From: Mesorhizobium plurifarium
GTDB lineage: Bacteria; Pseudomonadota; Alphaproteobacteria; Rhizobiales; Rhizobiaceae
Reading direction: 5' to 3'
Assembly: GCA_000824785.1 (NCBI GenBank)
Contig: CCNB01000007.1
Coordinates: forward strand, 62,165-126,164
Length of the DNA stretch: 64,000 bases
Shown: positions 26,801 through 33,145 of the stretch, piece by piece
Layout: every line of letters begins with the position of its first letter
Position numbering within the stretch: the stretch's first letter is position 1
Made by a program: the position numbers and the translations under genes
Notes under the pieces: generated by a model
Seen by the model: the letters and a program-made list of their open reading frames with translations, nothing else
What the model was told of the DNA's origin: nothing
Database searches by the model: none

Positions 26801-29408
26801 AATCGGCGCCACGCTTGGCGGCAAGGGCACTATCGGCGGCAATGTCGTGGTAGCCGACGGCGCCACGCTATCGCCGGGATCGGCCGATGGCACGCCGGGC
26901 ACGCTGGTGATAGCGGGCGATCTGTCGCTCTCCGGCGGCTCGATCCTCAACTACAGCTTCGGCCAGGCCAATGTCGCCGGCGGGGCGCTCAACGACCTCA
27001 CCACCGTCGGCGGCAATCTGACGCTCGCCGGCACGCTCAATGTGAGCGTCTCGCCGGGCGGCACCTTCGGCCCCGGCATCTACCGGGTGTTCGATTATGC
27101 CGGCACACTGACCAACAACGGGCTTTCGATCGGCTCCATCCCGTCCTCGAACTATTTTGTCCAGACCTCGGTCGACCATCAGGTCAACCTCGTCAACACG
27201 CAAGGGCTCAACCTGAACTACTGGGATGGTGACGCCGGTCCGAAGTTCGACGGCACCGTGAATGGCGGCAACGGCACCTGGCAGAGCTCTTCGGGCAACA
27301 ACAACTGGACCGAGGACACCGGGTCGATCAACGCCGCCTATTCGGACGGCGCCTTCGCCATCTTTGCCGGCCAGGCCGGCACTGTGACGGTGGACAATGG
27401 GCTCGGCCAGGTGACGGCCGCCGGCATGCAGTTCTCGACCGACGGCTATGTCATTGAGGGCGACGACATCGGCCTTGTCGGGCCGCAGTCGACGATCCGG
27501 GTCGGCGACGGCACCAGCGCCGGCGCAGGCTACACGGCAACGATCGCTTCGGCGCTCACCGGCAATGCCGAACTCGTCAAGACCGATGCCGGCACGCTGG
27601 TGCTGACCGGCACCAACAGCTACAGCGGCGGCACCGCCGTCAATGGCGGCACGCTCAGGGTCTCGGCCGACGCCAATCTCGGCGATGCAGCCGGTGGCCT
27701 CTCCTTCAACGGCGGCGCGCTCAACATCACCGCCAGCTTCGCCAGCGACCGCGCCGTCGACGTGCTGGGGCAGGGCACAATCTCCACCGATCCCGGCACG
27801 ACGCTGACGTTGAACGGCGCGCTTTCGGGCGCCGGCGCCTTGACCAAGAGCGGGGCCGGCACGCTGGCGCTGACGGCCGATTCGTCCGGCTTCACCGGCA
27901 CCACCGCGATCGGTGACGGTACGGTCAATGTCTCGGGAAGCCTCTGCGGCACGGTCAACGTGCTTTCCGGCGGACGCCTCGAAGGCACCGGCACGGTCTG
28001 CGACACCACCAATGCCGCGGGCGGCACGATCGCCGCCGGCAATCCGGGGGTTCCGGGCACGCTCACCATCGCCGGCAATTACACCGGCAATGGCGGCACG
28101 CTGGAGGTCGAGACCGTGTTGGGAGACGACAGCTCGGCCACCGACCGGCTGGTCATCACCGGCAACACCTCCGGCAGCACCACGCTCAAAGTGGCCAATC
28201 TCGGGGGCGGCGGCGCCCAGACGGTGGAAGGCATCAAGATCATCGATGTCGGCGGGACCTCGGCCGGCACCTTCTCGCTCGCGGGCGACTATGTCTTCCA
28301 GGGCGACCAGGCGGTCGTCGCCGGCGCCTATGCCTACCGGCTCTACAAGAACGGCATCAGCACCCCGAGCGACGGCGATTGGTACCTGCGCTCGGCGCTG
28401 ATCAACGGTCAGCCCGATCCGCTCTATTCGCCGGCCGTGCCGATCTACGAGGCCTATCCCGGCGTGCTGCAGAGCCTGAACGAGCTTGGCACGCTGCAGC
28501 AGCGCGTCGGCAACCGCTCCTGGACCGGTGCGAGCCAGGGCGCCGACGAAATCGGCAGCGTGCCCACGCAAAGCGCGATCTGGGCCCGCATCGAGACCGC
28601 GCATACGAGGCAGAGCCCCGAAAGCGCCACCACCGTCTCGGATTACGACGTGACCACCTGGAAGCTGCAGTCGGGCTTCGACGGCCTCCTCTACGAGGAC
28701 GCCACCGGCATCCTGGTTGGCGGCCTCACCTTCCACTACGGGACCGCCTCGTCGGATATCTCGTCGATCTACGGCGTCGGCTCCATCCGGGCCACTGGTT
28801 ATGGCTTCGGCGGCACGCTGACCTGGTATGGCGACAATGGTTTCTACACCGACGGCCAGGCCGAGGTGACCTGGTATGACAGCAACCTCAAATCCGCCAC
28901 GCTGGGGGCGGATCTCGCCAAGGGCAACAACGGCTTTGGCTATGCGCTGAGCATAGAGGCCGGCCAGAAGCTTGCGCTGCAGGGCAAGTGGACGCTGACG
29001 CCGCAGGCCCAGCTCTCTTACTCCTCGGTTCGTTTCAACGGCTTCACCGATCCATTCGACGCGGCGGTGTCGCTGAGCGGCAGCGATATGCTCACCGGCC
29101 GCGCCGGCTTGTCGCTGGACTACGAGGATGCCTGGACGGGCGCGCAAGGCAAGGTCAGCCGCTCGCACATCTATGGCATCGCCAACCTCTACTACGACTT
29201 CCTCGACGGCAATGACGTCGACGTGTCGGGTACGGCCTTCCACGAGCACGACCAGCCGCTCTGGGGCGGGCTGGGTCTCGGCGGAACGCTCTCCTGGGCC
29301 GATGACCGCTACACGGTCTTCGGCGAGGCCTTCGCCAAGTCGAGCCTCAAAGAATTCGGCGACAGCCGGTCGATCGGCGCCAAGCTCGGCTTCAGCGTGA
29401 AGTGGTGA
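17826..29408 (+). CDS. Giant autotransporter with autotransporter-associated beta-strand repeats
   Basis: A 3860-residue surface protein (type V secretion). A signal peptide is seen at about 65-112 (MTKWKGEAASYAPNLAHL, then LLPIALLLGLGATPAGAADR). The passenger (about 113-3580) is Gly/Thr/Asn/Ala-rich and carries about 22 autotransporter-associated beta-strand repeats of the type LTKSGTGTLVLSGTNDYAGG, predicting a long beta-helix. The last ~270 residues (from about SAIWARIETAHTRQS) form the outer-membrane barrel, ending in the required aromatic residue (GFSVKW). The ATG at 17826 has AGGGGG five bases upstream; ATG 18018 sits directly at the signal peptide but lacks a clear ribosome site. Probably an adhesin or biofilm/host-surface factor. 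An IalB-like gene follows 70 bases on. Confidence 0.93.
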   Translation: MAGLACGGTIHDQRADENGGHNPRSKADDRYPGRASSRARSGLQGWPTSQADRPVFSQLLRGGGMTKWKGEAASYAPNLAHLVSAAAPFLRGALLPIALLLGLGATPAGAADRYWDVNGTAVGLGGTGTWDTSSLFWNPSSDGVTGPMASWNNAALGGDDAFFNGTAGTVTLAGPMTVHNLTFGVAGYTLAGSTLTLTGTAPTISGAATINSIIAGSAGLTKTGGGILILNGANTFSGGINVNGGQLNVSGEAALGDAGNGIALANGTVFSSVGALSSSRVVTVASGRAAVANGALTARITGAGGLQVIGTVSNDANDYTGQTVFGQSTNGFTSVADLGVASSLGAPTDAALGTITVSAGGGLSGNLVYYGDGDSSNRNWRFTNTSSGGNTFQNAGTGTLHLTGDIAAAGAFGLTMNFSAASGDMDLLGVISSSAARAIAFNGNAGRIITLGDANTYTGPTSINTITVKAGTLANTGTNSSFGTGSAINFGSGTLSYTGAGSVTDRTLTISGSSTISNDGTGALSFSGPTSFVAGGAADTLTLGGSYAGANTFSGVISGAGGLTMNGSGTWVVSGNSTFTGTTTVQSGTLAAGSITAFGTSSPLVVNGGTLDLNGLDITARSLAGTGGTVALGGNTLAVNGASGTTSFAGTITGSGGITKIGASTLSLTGANAYSGATTIGGGTLALDFTAAGAPASNIISASSTLNMSGGTLAVKGGSGANSQSFNGLNVAAGNNRINATAGAGGSLAVNLGAINRTGGLVDFGIGTGTSMATSNADGALGGWATVNGTDYAQVSGGFITAFTAYVNQDNAALWATGDILSDEGGAANTPYFGTVNGSVALGGLKYTAAANSTVTVGAGNTLGVDGTIIVSPSVGTASQTIQGGFLTGGAGGSALGVQQNSGGTFTVASIIVDNSGATSVTVGGTGGTNGTGVVALTGSNTYTGATTVSGATLSFNSVANGGVASAIGASSNASSNLVLENGTLRYTGATASTDRGFTLINGGASRTIDVTNGATNLTFTGQVTSPDDAGFTKLGAGTLTLANANNDYIGATTIAGGTLAVSTLANGGQASGIGAASNASSNLVLQNGGTLSYIGGTTSSDRGFTLGAGGGAIDVIGGTTLTMSGVATGAGGLTKSGTGTLVLSGTNDYAGGTTVSAGILRAGSNSAFGTGAMTVNTGATLDLAGRANTVGGLGGGGSVLLGGTTLTTNNNGSFSGTISGTGGVTIAAGSQTFSGCTNSYNGATTITGTLSVGCLRNGGQPSDIGASSNASANLQIDGTLIYTGGSVTTDRGFSLINIGAINVANAATTLEFSGVATGTSLNKTGPGTLVLSGANNYNGATYANGGILRAGSTSAFGTSGLRMDTTGATLDLNNFNNTVSYISQLNLGITGGNIALGSATLTISDGASGNYNGAISGSGGLVKNGSGAQSLSGSASSYTGPTVINGGILAVASLANGGSNSSIGASTSAPGNLVLNGGVLRYNGTGGSTDRQFTLGPNGGGLDAYASGPGPINFTSTAPITMSGSGNRTLQLAGLSTADNSLSARIDNPTGGTTALTKSGTGTWVLKNATSTYTGITTITGGGVLAVNKIANGGQASSIGASTNAATNLVIGSGSTLRYTGTGDTTDRLFTLQTGVSYIESSGTGAVQFTNTGSALYSGAGPRTLALGGTNTGLNTMGGTIVDQNATTAKTTLAKNDAGTWVLTGNNSYSGNTVINDGNLMIGNGGTTGNAGTGNVVVVNSTSTLSFNRSDTFNFAGNLSGAGNIAQIGTGTTRLTSAIDSSIGGTTRVDAGMLELSTNLTSSGGTTVNAGTLQVDAGETLTTPTLTMNAGSTLNVNGTVQAAGATPVAITGDAGASTINIAGGGTLRGNGDLGGGSDTVNLTGTLNTGAGALNLGAGNDTLTLNDGGTITGTVNAGTGGETGTGDKLQVNNNAARTLDGVNVSGFESLNKQGSATLTLTGNHSFGGGTTISAGTLQVGNGATAGTLATPSVVNNGTLAFNLNNNYAFDGVISGTGSVNKLGTGIATLTGTNSYSGATNVNAGTLLINGNQSAAAGQTNVASGATLGGTGTIGGSVTVADGGSLAPGGAGNAPGTLTINGDLALGNSNLNVNFGQANVPGGPLNDLINVGGNLTLDGTLNVTQSPGGNLGPGVYRIINYNGSLADNGLDVTDPNYFVQTSVARQINLVNSAGLTLSYWDGNAGPHSNGAVNGGSGTWRAAGDQNWTDAAGVFAASFANSSFAIFQGAPGTVTVESTNGPVLAAGMQFAANGYVVQGANVGLVGPQSIIRVGDGTAAGAAYVATIASNLTGATQLLKTDLGTLVLSGTNSYTGGTAINGGTLQVSADGNLGGAAGGLSLDGGTLHTTADINSARAVTLNAGGGTFDTDAATSLALDGTVSGAGALTKEGAGTLVLTGTNSYQGGTFIDDGTVQITADANLGNATGKVTFDGGTLYQQGATSIVTSRAATLQAGGGTFQVDSTVQWQGAIDGAGALTKTGAGALILGADNSYAGGTTIASGLLMLGTGGTTGSILGDVIDNGTLSFNRSDLYTFGGTISGSGGVTQDGSGDTVLTADNSYGGTTLIAGGGGLYIYGNQSAATGPTNVNNGTLGGTGTIGGDVFVDVAGTLAPGGLSSTPGTLTINGNLELADGSNLDYSFGQAGVVGGAYNDLTVVHGDLALDGTINVTETPGGNFGPGIYRVISYDGALTDNGLDTTSSDHVVQTSVAGQVNLVDISAMTLNFWDGDAGPKANDGVDGGNGTWRAAGDNNWTGSDGDLNAAFSNGSFAIFAGTAGTVTVDNTNGQVQAAGMQFATDAYLVQGQDIELVGLQATMRVGDGTLPGAGYTATIASNLTGDSQLVKTDLGTLVLGGTNSYSGGTAINGGTVQVAADANLGDAAGALSFDNGATLQNTGAFNSARNVTLNPGGGTFQADADLTLSGLVGGAGGFTKTGGAALTLTGANSYAGPTKVTAGGLYIDGDQSAATGLTSVEIGATLGGKGTIGGNVVVADGATLSPGSADGTPGTLVIAGDLSLSGGSILNYSFGQANVAGGALNDLTTVGGNLTLAGTLNVSVSPGGTFGPGIYRVFDYAGTLTNNGLSIGSIPSSNYFVQTSVDHQVNLVNTQGLNLNYWDGDAGPKFDGTVNGGNGTWQSSSGNNNWTEDTGSINAAYSDGAFAIFAGQAGTVTVDNGLGQVTAAGMQFSTDGYVIEGDDIGLVGPQSTIRVGDGTSAGAGYTATIASALTGNAELVKTDAGTLVLTGTNSYSGGTAVNGGTLRVSADANLGDAAGGLSFNGGALNITASFASDRAVDVLGQGTISTDPGTTLTLNGALSGAGALTKSGAGTLALTADSSGFTGTTAIGDGTVNVSGSLCGTVNVLSGGRLEGTGTVCDTTNAAGGTIAAGNPGVPGTLTIAGNYTGNGGTLEVETVLGDDSSATDRLVITGNTSGSTTLKVANLGGGGAQTVEGIKIIDVGGTSAGTFSLAGDYVFQGDQAVVAGAYAYRLYKNGISTPSDGDWYLRSALINGQPDPLYSPAVPIYEAYPGVLQSLNELGTLQQRVGNRSWTGASQGADEIGSVPTQSAIWARIETAHTRQSPESATTVSDYDVTTWKLQSGFDGLLYEDATGILVGGLTFHYGTASSDISSIYGVGSIRATGYGFGGTLTWYGDNGFYTDGQAEVTWYDSNLKSATLGADLAKGNNGFGYALSIEAGQKLALQGKWTLTPQAQLSYSSVRFNGFTDPFDAAVSLSGSDMLTGRAGLSLDYEDAWTGAQGKVSRSHIYGIANLYYDFLDGNDVDVSGTAFHEHDQPLWGGLGLGGTLSWADDRYTVFGEAFAKSSLKEFGDSRSIGAKLGFSVKW
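23961..27900 (+). repeat. Three large tandem modules inside the autotransporter passenger
   Basis: Modules start near 23961, 25603 and 26755. Each runs in the same order: GNQSAA-type start, GGTGTIGG, APGG, TPGTL, FGQANV, NDL, GPGIYR, NGL, VQTSV, YWDGDAGP, NGGNGTW, NNWT, FAIF, GTVTVDN, AAGMQF, GLVGPQS, RVGDGT, ATIASNLTG, GTLVLSGTNSY. Modules 2 and 3 are about 1.15 kb and module 1 about 1.64 kb because it carries two extra beta-strand repeats. They are diverged paralogous copies, not identical, so the duplications are old. Confidence 0.8.
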
Positions 29409-29478
29409 GCGAGGCCGGCTGGGATCAACATCCGGGCCGATTTGCCCCGGACGAATGCCTGATGAAGATAGGAAGAAG

Positions 29479-30030
29479 ATGAAGCGGAAGAATTTGGGTA
29501 GAAGCCTCCTGCTGGTGGCAACCGCGTTGCTGGTCATGGGCTTTGCCATCTCGGCGTTTGCCGAAGAGACCGGCCTGCCGGGCGGCGCGACGTCGCTACG
29601 GGAGGGACATGGCGACTGGACGGTGTCCTGCAACGTCACCACGCAGAACGGCGCGGCGGGCAAAGCATGCTCGCTCTCCCAGGAGCAGGCCGACGGCCAG
29701 TCTCGTCAACGCATTCTGGCGGTTGAATTCCGCCCGAACGGCGACGTTCTCCAGGGAACGCTTGTGCTGCCGTTCGGCCTCGCGCTCGATCAGGGGGTGA
29801 CGCTGCAGATCGACGACGGCGTCGTGCTTCCACCACTCCGTTTCCGTACCTGCCTCCCAGGCGGCTGCATCGTCGATCTCAGCTTCGACGGCGAGACCGT
29901 GGCGGCTCTGCGCAAGGGGACCAGCCTTAAGGTCAAGGTCGTCGCCGACGGCGGCAAGGAGACGAGTCTCGCGCTGTCGCTGAAGGGGTTTCCAAGCGCG
30001 CTCGACAGGACGACGGCGCTGCTGCAGTAG
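29479..30030 (+). CDS. Invasion-associated locus B (IalB) family protein
   Basis: A 183-residue exported protein. Residues 1-30 form a signal peptide (MKRKNLGRSLLLVATALLVM then ISAFAEE). The mature part matches the IalB family: HGDWTVSCNVTTQNG (about 45), CSLSQEQ, LPFGLALDQGVTLQIDDG, and FRTCLPGGCIVDLSFD with the conserved cysteine pair. ATG 29479 follows AGGA by about 6 bases; ATG 29455 is an upstream alternative. IalB proteins are periplasmic or surface proteins linked to host-cell entry in Bartonella; in rhizobia the role is unclear. Same strand and close spacing suggest co-transcription with the autotransporter. Confidence 0.9.
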   Translation: MKRKNLGRSLLLVATALLVMGFAISAFAEETGLPGGATSLREGHGDWTVSCNVTTQNGAAGKACSLSQEQADGQSRQRILAVEFRPNGDVLQGTLVLPFGLALDQGVTLQIDDGVVLPPLRFRTCLPGGCIVDLSFDGETVAALRKGTSLKVKVVADGGKETSLALSLKGFPSALDRTTALLQ

Positions 30031-30222
30031 AATTTGTAAGGCAGCTCGCCCGTGCCTCATGGGAAATATCCGTGGCAAAAAGCAGAAGCTTTCTATCCCA
30101 AACTTCCTCATAGCGGAAATTCGGCTTCAGGCCATTACTAACGTTCACTAGGAGAAGTTGCTGGCTTGTGACCACAAGGTCGCTGTATCGAGAACCATAG
30201 TTAACCTCGTTCATCGTCCTTA

Positions 30223-30326
30223 GGTTCGCCAGACCATACGAGAGAATACGAAGGAAATGGGCTGGCGAACCACCCGCTAAAGTATTGATTTTGCGTCGAA
30301 AGCAATGTCCCTCCGGGCCCACCAAA
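30223..30326 (+). repeat. 104-bp repeat, copy B
   Basis: This copy matches 15131-15234. Here the opening GGTTCGCCAG and CTGGCGAACC at 30262-30271 form a perfect 10-bp stem around a 29-base loop. It ends CCCTCCGGGCCCACCAAA, and the final 22 bases overlap the apparent start of the truncated sigma-factor frame (30305). It therefore marks the point where normal sigma-factor sequence stops matching its family. Confidence 0.7.
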
Positions 30327-30835
30327 TTATTGTATATCAATACGTTGCGCTTAAGACTGACGCCGACGATCTTGTGCAAGAAACCCTGCTCAAGGGGATA
30401 GCGCATATCGATCAATTCGAACCTGGCACCCGGATCAAGTCATGGCTGTTCACGATCATGCGCAATACCTTCTATACGAAGCACAAGGTCTATACGCGCG
30501 AGGCGCCGGGAGTGAATGATTGCGCATCGGCCCGTTCAATCACCTATGGTGACCAGGAATGGCATCTTCGCAGCCAGGAGGTTCATGCCGCTATCGGCAA
30601 ACTGCCTCCCCAGCAGCGGGAGGTCTTGGTGCTGATAGCCGTCCTCGGCCTAAGTTATGAGGAGACAGCGAGCATCTGCGGCTGCGCTATCGGCACCATC
30701 AAAAGCCGGTTGAACCGGGCACGGATGTCTTCAGCCACAGCCGTGGACTCTTGGGCCAATGTCCCGTTGCCTCTTGGCCAAACGCCAAGTCGGCGCTGGC
30801 GGACGATGCCGATGGGTGCCGGCAATAGGCGGTAG
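30305..30835 (+). pseudogene. ECF-type RNA polymerase sigma factor, N-terminus replaced
   Basis: The frame contains most of a sigma-70 family ECF factor of the rhizobial EcfG-like type: DADDLVQETLLKGIAHIDQF and SWLFTIMRNTFYTKHK (region 2), then LPPQQREVLVLIAVLGLSYE and GTIKSRLNRAR (region 4). The first about 18 residues (MSLRAHQIIVYQYVALKT) are not sigma-like and are partly encoded by repeat B; the normal region 2.1 is missing. After RLNRARM the tail (SSATAVDSWANVPLPLGQ) also departs from the family. It is probably non-functional as a sigma factor. Confidence 0.75.
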
Positions 30836-30963
30836 CGGCGGGCAGCGGCCCGCGGATTGTTTGCCGCGCCGGACGGAACATTCGAGCCCTTCACCGGTTA
30901 GCGTGAGAACCGGCAACATCCTCGTTGCTGGAGCGGCACCTTCGACCCGGGAAGGGAGGAGCA

Positions 30964-31125
30964 ATGTCCGGCACCGATTTGTGGCTCATCGTCGTCGCGG
31001 GCGGTCCCCTCATCCTCCTGCTTGCGATCATCTACGTCCTCGTTACACGCCGCCGCCGAGGACCGGCGGAGCGGCGCGAGAGCGACCGGGCAGTCGAACG
31101 CCTCTATCAAGAGGAAGGGGACTAG
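30964..31125 (+). CDS. Small single-span membrane protein
   Basis: A 53-residue protein with a GGGAGGAGCA ribosome site before ATG 30964. It has one membrane segment (LWLIVVAGGPLILLLAIIYV) followed by a basic RRRRGPAERRESDR stop-transfer and a short acidic tail. No named family. It aligns without gaps over the membrane segment and AERR end with the 51-residue protein at 41263-41418, so the two are paralogues. Function unknown. Confidence 0.7.
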   Translation: MSGTDLWLIVVAGGPLILLLAIIYVLVTRRRRGPAERRESDRAVERLYQEEGD

Positions 31126-31207
31126 CGCCTCTGTCCCGGCGACGCTCGTCATGAAGCGTGACGTCGAGCGCGGAACAACGCGGGATCACCGCTGTTTACC
31201 GGAACGT

Positions 31208-32047
31208 ATGGATGAAGATCAAAAACCGGAGCAACGGTTGATGACCAATGACGAGTTGCCGGGAGTGCTTGCGACGCTGCCGGTGATCGACGCAAAGGCG
31301 GAGCCGACGCTGAAGAGCGCCGAGGCGGAGGCCTTCTACACGAACGCGATTCGCGAACTCGCCGCCACCGACATTCCCTTCCTGGTTGCCGGCACCTATG
31401 CGGTAAGCGCCTATACCGGCGTCGTACGCCAGACCAAGGATCTCGATATCTTCTGCAAGGCCGGCGATTGCCCGCGCATCCTCGCCCATTTCAGGGATAT
31501 CGGTTATGCCGTCGAGATCGAAGACGATCGCTGGTTGGGAAAGGTCTTCGAAGGCCCGCATTTCTTCGATGTGATCTTTGCATCAGCCAACGGCACCATG
31601 CAGGTCGAGGACCAGTGGCTGGAGCATGCCCGGCAGGTTGAGCTGCTCGGCAGCCGTGTCCGGATCATCGGACCGACGGAGCTCATCTGGTCGAAATGCT
31701 TCATCCAGGACAGGGGCCGTCACGACGGCGCCGACATCGCCCACACCATCCTCAAGGCGCATGACCAGATCGACTGGCACAGGCTGCTTTCCTATCTCGA
31801 TGTCCACTGGGAGGTGCTTTTGATGCAGTTGCTCAACTTCCGCTGGATCTATCCGAGCGAGCGCGACCTCGTTCCCGACTGGCTGCTCGACGATCTGCTC
31901 AAGCGGCTGGCCACGCAGCGGCGGCTGCCGTCGCCCAGAATGAAGATCTGCCGTGGCCGGCTGCTGTCGCAGATCGATTATGAGATTGACGTCAAGGAAT
32001 GGGGCTTTGCGGGCGTCGGCGGTGTTGGAGAACTCCGCGATGGCTGA
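31208..32047 (+). CDS. Nucleotidyltransferase-fold protein
   Basis: A 279-residue protein with a nucleotidyltransferase core: FLVAGTYAVSAYTGVVRQTK, then DLDIF (the metal-binding DxD, about residues 82-84 of this start) and FFDVIF as the third acidic strand. The second half (WSKCFIQDRGRHDGADI onward) is helical and resembles the C-terminal part of large AbiEii-like or MNT-type nucleotidyltransferases. Substrate unknown. ATG 31208 is a reasonable start; ATG 31241 is possible. It overlaps the metallophosphoesterase gene by 8 bases, so the two products are probably made together. Confidence 0.75.
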   Translation: MDEDQKPEQRLMTNDELPGVLATLPVIDAKAEPTLKSAEAEAFYTNAIRELAATDIPFLVAGTYAVSAYTGVVRQTKDLDIFCKAGDCPRILAHFRDIGYAVEIEDDRWLGKVFEGPHFFDVIFASANGTMQVEDQWLEHARQVELLGSRVRIIGPTELIWSKCFIQDRGRHDGADIAHTILKAHDQIDWHRLLSYLDVHWEVLLMQLLNFRWIYPSERDLVPDWLLDDLLKRLATQRRLPSPRMKICRGRLLSQIDYEIDVKEWGFAGVGGVGELRDG

Positions 32048-32789
32048 ACCACGCAAGGCAGACCGCAAAGCGAATGGCAACGGCAAGGTCAAAATCGCCG
32101 CCGTAGGCGATCTGCATGTTCAGGAAGATTCGCAGACGTCCTACCGCGATCTGTTCGGCGAGGTTTCGCGCGAAGCCGACATCCTCGTGCTTACCGGCGA
32201 TCTCACCAATCTCGGCAAGCCCAAAGAGGCCGAGCTTCTCTCCGAGGACCTGCGCGCCTGCTCGATCCCCGTCGTCGCCGTGCTCGGCAATCACGATTAC
32301 GAATCCGGCTGCGTGGACCAGATCGCGGCCACGCTCCGTCAGGCCGGCGTCTACCTCCTAGACGGTCAGGCGACGGAACTGATGGATGTCGGCTTTGTCG
32401 GCGTCAAGGGTTTTATCGGCGGCTTCGGGCCAAGGATGCTTGGCTCCTTCGGCGAGCCGGCAATCAAGACCATGGTGGCCGAGAGCGTCAATGAAGCGAT
32501 GCGGCTGGAGAACGCCATGCGGCAAGTCCGCGCCAAGCGCACGCTGGTGGTCCTTCACTATGCGCCAATCGTGGACACCGTCGCCGGCGAGCCGCCGGAA
32601 ATCTTTCCGTTCCTCGGATCATCCCGGCTTGCGGAAACGATCGACCGCTTCAAGGTGAGCGCCGTCGTGCATGGCCATGCGCATCGCGGCAGCTACGAGG
32701 GGCAAACCCCCGGCGGCGCCAAAGTTTACAACGTCGCCATGCACATCACGAAGCCGACGGGCCGGCCTTACGCATTGATCGAAATCTGA
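32040..32789 (+). CDS. Metallophosphoesterase (calcineurin-like)
   Basis: A 249-residue phosphoesterase with the full metal set in order: AAVGDLHVQ (about 20-28), LTGDLTNLG (about 54), VLGNHDYES (about 84), LHYAPIVD (about 185) and VVHGHAHRGS (about 220). This motif order fits the calcineurin-like superfamily; substrate could be a nucleotide, cyclic nucleotide or phospholipid. Start ATG 32040 overlaps the nucleotidyltransferase stop. The pair (one enzyme that adds nucleotidyl groups, one that removes phosphates) suggests opposed activities on one target, which is inference. Confidence 0.9.
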   Translation: MAEPRKADRKANGNGKVKIAAVGDLHVQEDSQTSYRDLFGEVSREADILVLTGDLTNLGKPKEAELLSEDLRACSIPVVAVLGNHDYESGCVDQIAATLRQAGVYLLDGQATELMDVGFVGVKGFIGGFGPRMLGSFGEPAIKTMVAESVNEAMRLENAMRQVRAKRTLVVLHYAPIVDTVAGEPPEIFPFLGSSRLAETIDRFKVSAVVHGHAHRGSYEGQTPGGAKVYNVAMHITKPTGRPYALIEI

Positions 32790-32792
32790 ACT

Positions 32793-33071
32793 TTAGACCT
32801 CGTCGAAGCGGCTGCCTTCCTTGGAAGGATCTCGCGACAGCACGCGTTCCTCCTCGTCGTCCGGCAGAGCCTCATCGCTCTCCTGATCGGGATTGTCATC
32901 ATCCTCTTCAGGCAAGGCTCCCTCGGTCTCGCGCTGATCGGGGCCATTCTCGGTGACCACGCTGTCAGGGAGCACTTTGTTGCCCTCGAAGGAATCCCAG
33001 TCCTGCTGTTCGATGGTCGGCGCTTCGACTTCGTCCTGCTGTTCGGATCGTTGCTTGTTACGAGGGTCCAT
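32793..33071 (-). CDS. Hypothetical acidic, low-complexity protein
   Basis: A 92-residue, strongly acidic protein rich in Asp, Glu, Gln, Pro and Ser, with no hydrophobic core and so probably disordered. GGAGGAC lies just before ATG 33071, which decides the start over the longer open frame to 33170. It lies 74 bases downstream of the DNA ligase gene on the same strand, and its end nearly touches the convergent metallophosphoesterase. No family recognised. Confidence 0.6.
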   Translation of the reverse strand: MDPRNKQRSEQQDEVEAPTIEQQDWDSFEGNKVLPDSVVTENGPDQRETEGALPEEDDDNPDQESDEALPDDEEERVLSRDPSKEGSRFDEV

Positions 33072-33145
33072 GTCGTCCTCCAATACTTGGCTGACTGTTT
33101 CCTCAGGAACCGCCCTGGCGGCCGATTGTTCCGGCAAGGGCGCAG

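Noticed and set aside
17826..29408. CRISPR-like or satellite repeats
   Set aside because: The periodicity is at the protein level inside one open frame, with variable spacing and no conserved short DNA repeat separated by unique spacers.
23820..29663. Long minus-strand frames of 722 and 931 codons opposite the autotransporter
   Set aside because: They mirror the GC-rich, repeat-filled autotransporter codons, have Arg/Ala/Gly-rich content with no recognisable domain, and lack ribosome sites. The plus strand has clear motifs.
15131..30326. Integrative element with tRNA attachment sites
   Set aside because: The repeats end like a tRNA 3' terminus, but no tRNA gene, integrase, excisionase or transfer gene lies between them, so an active element cannot be claimed.
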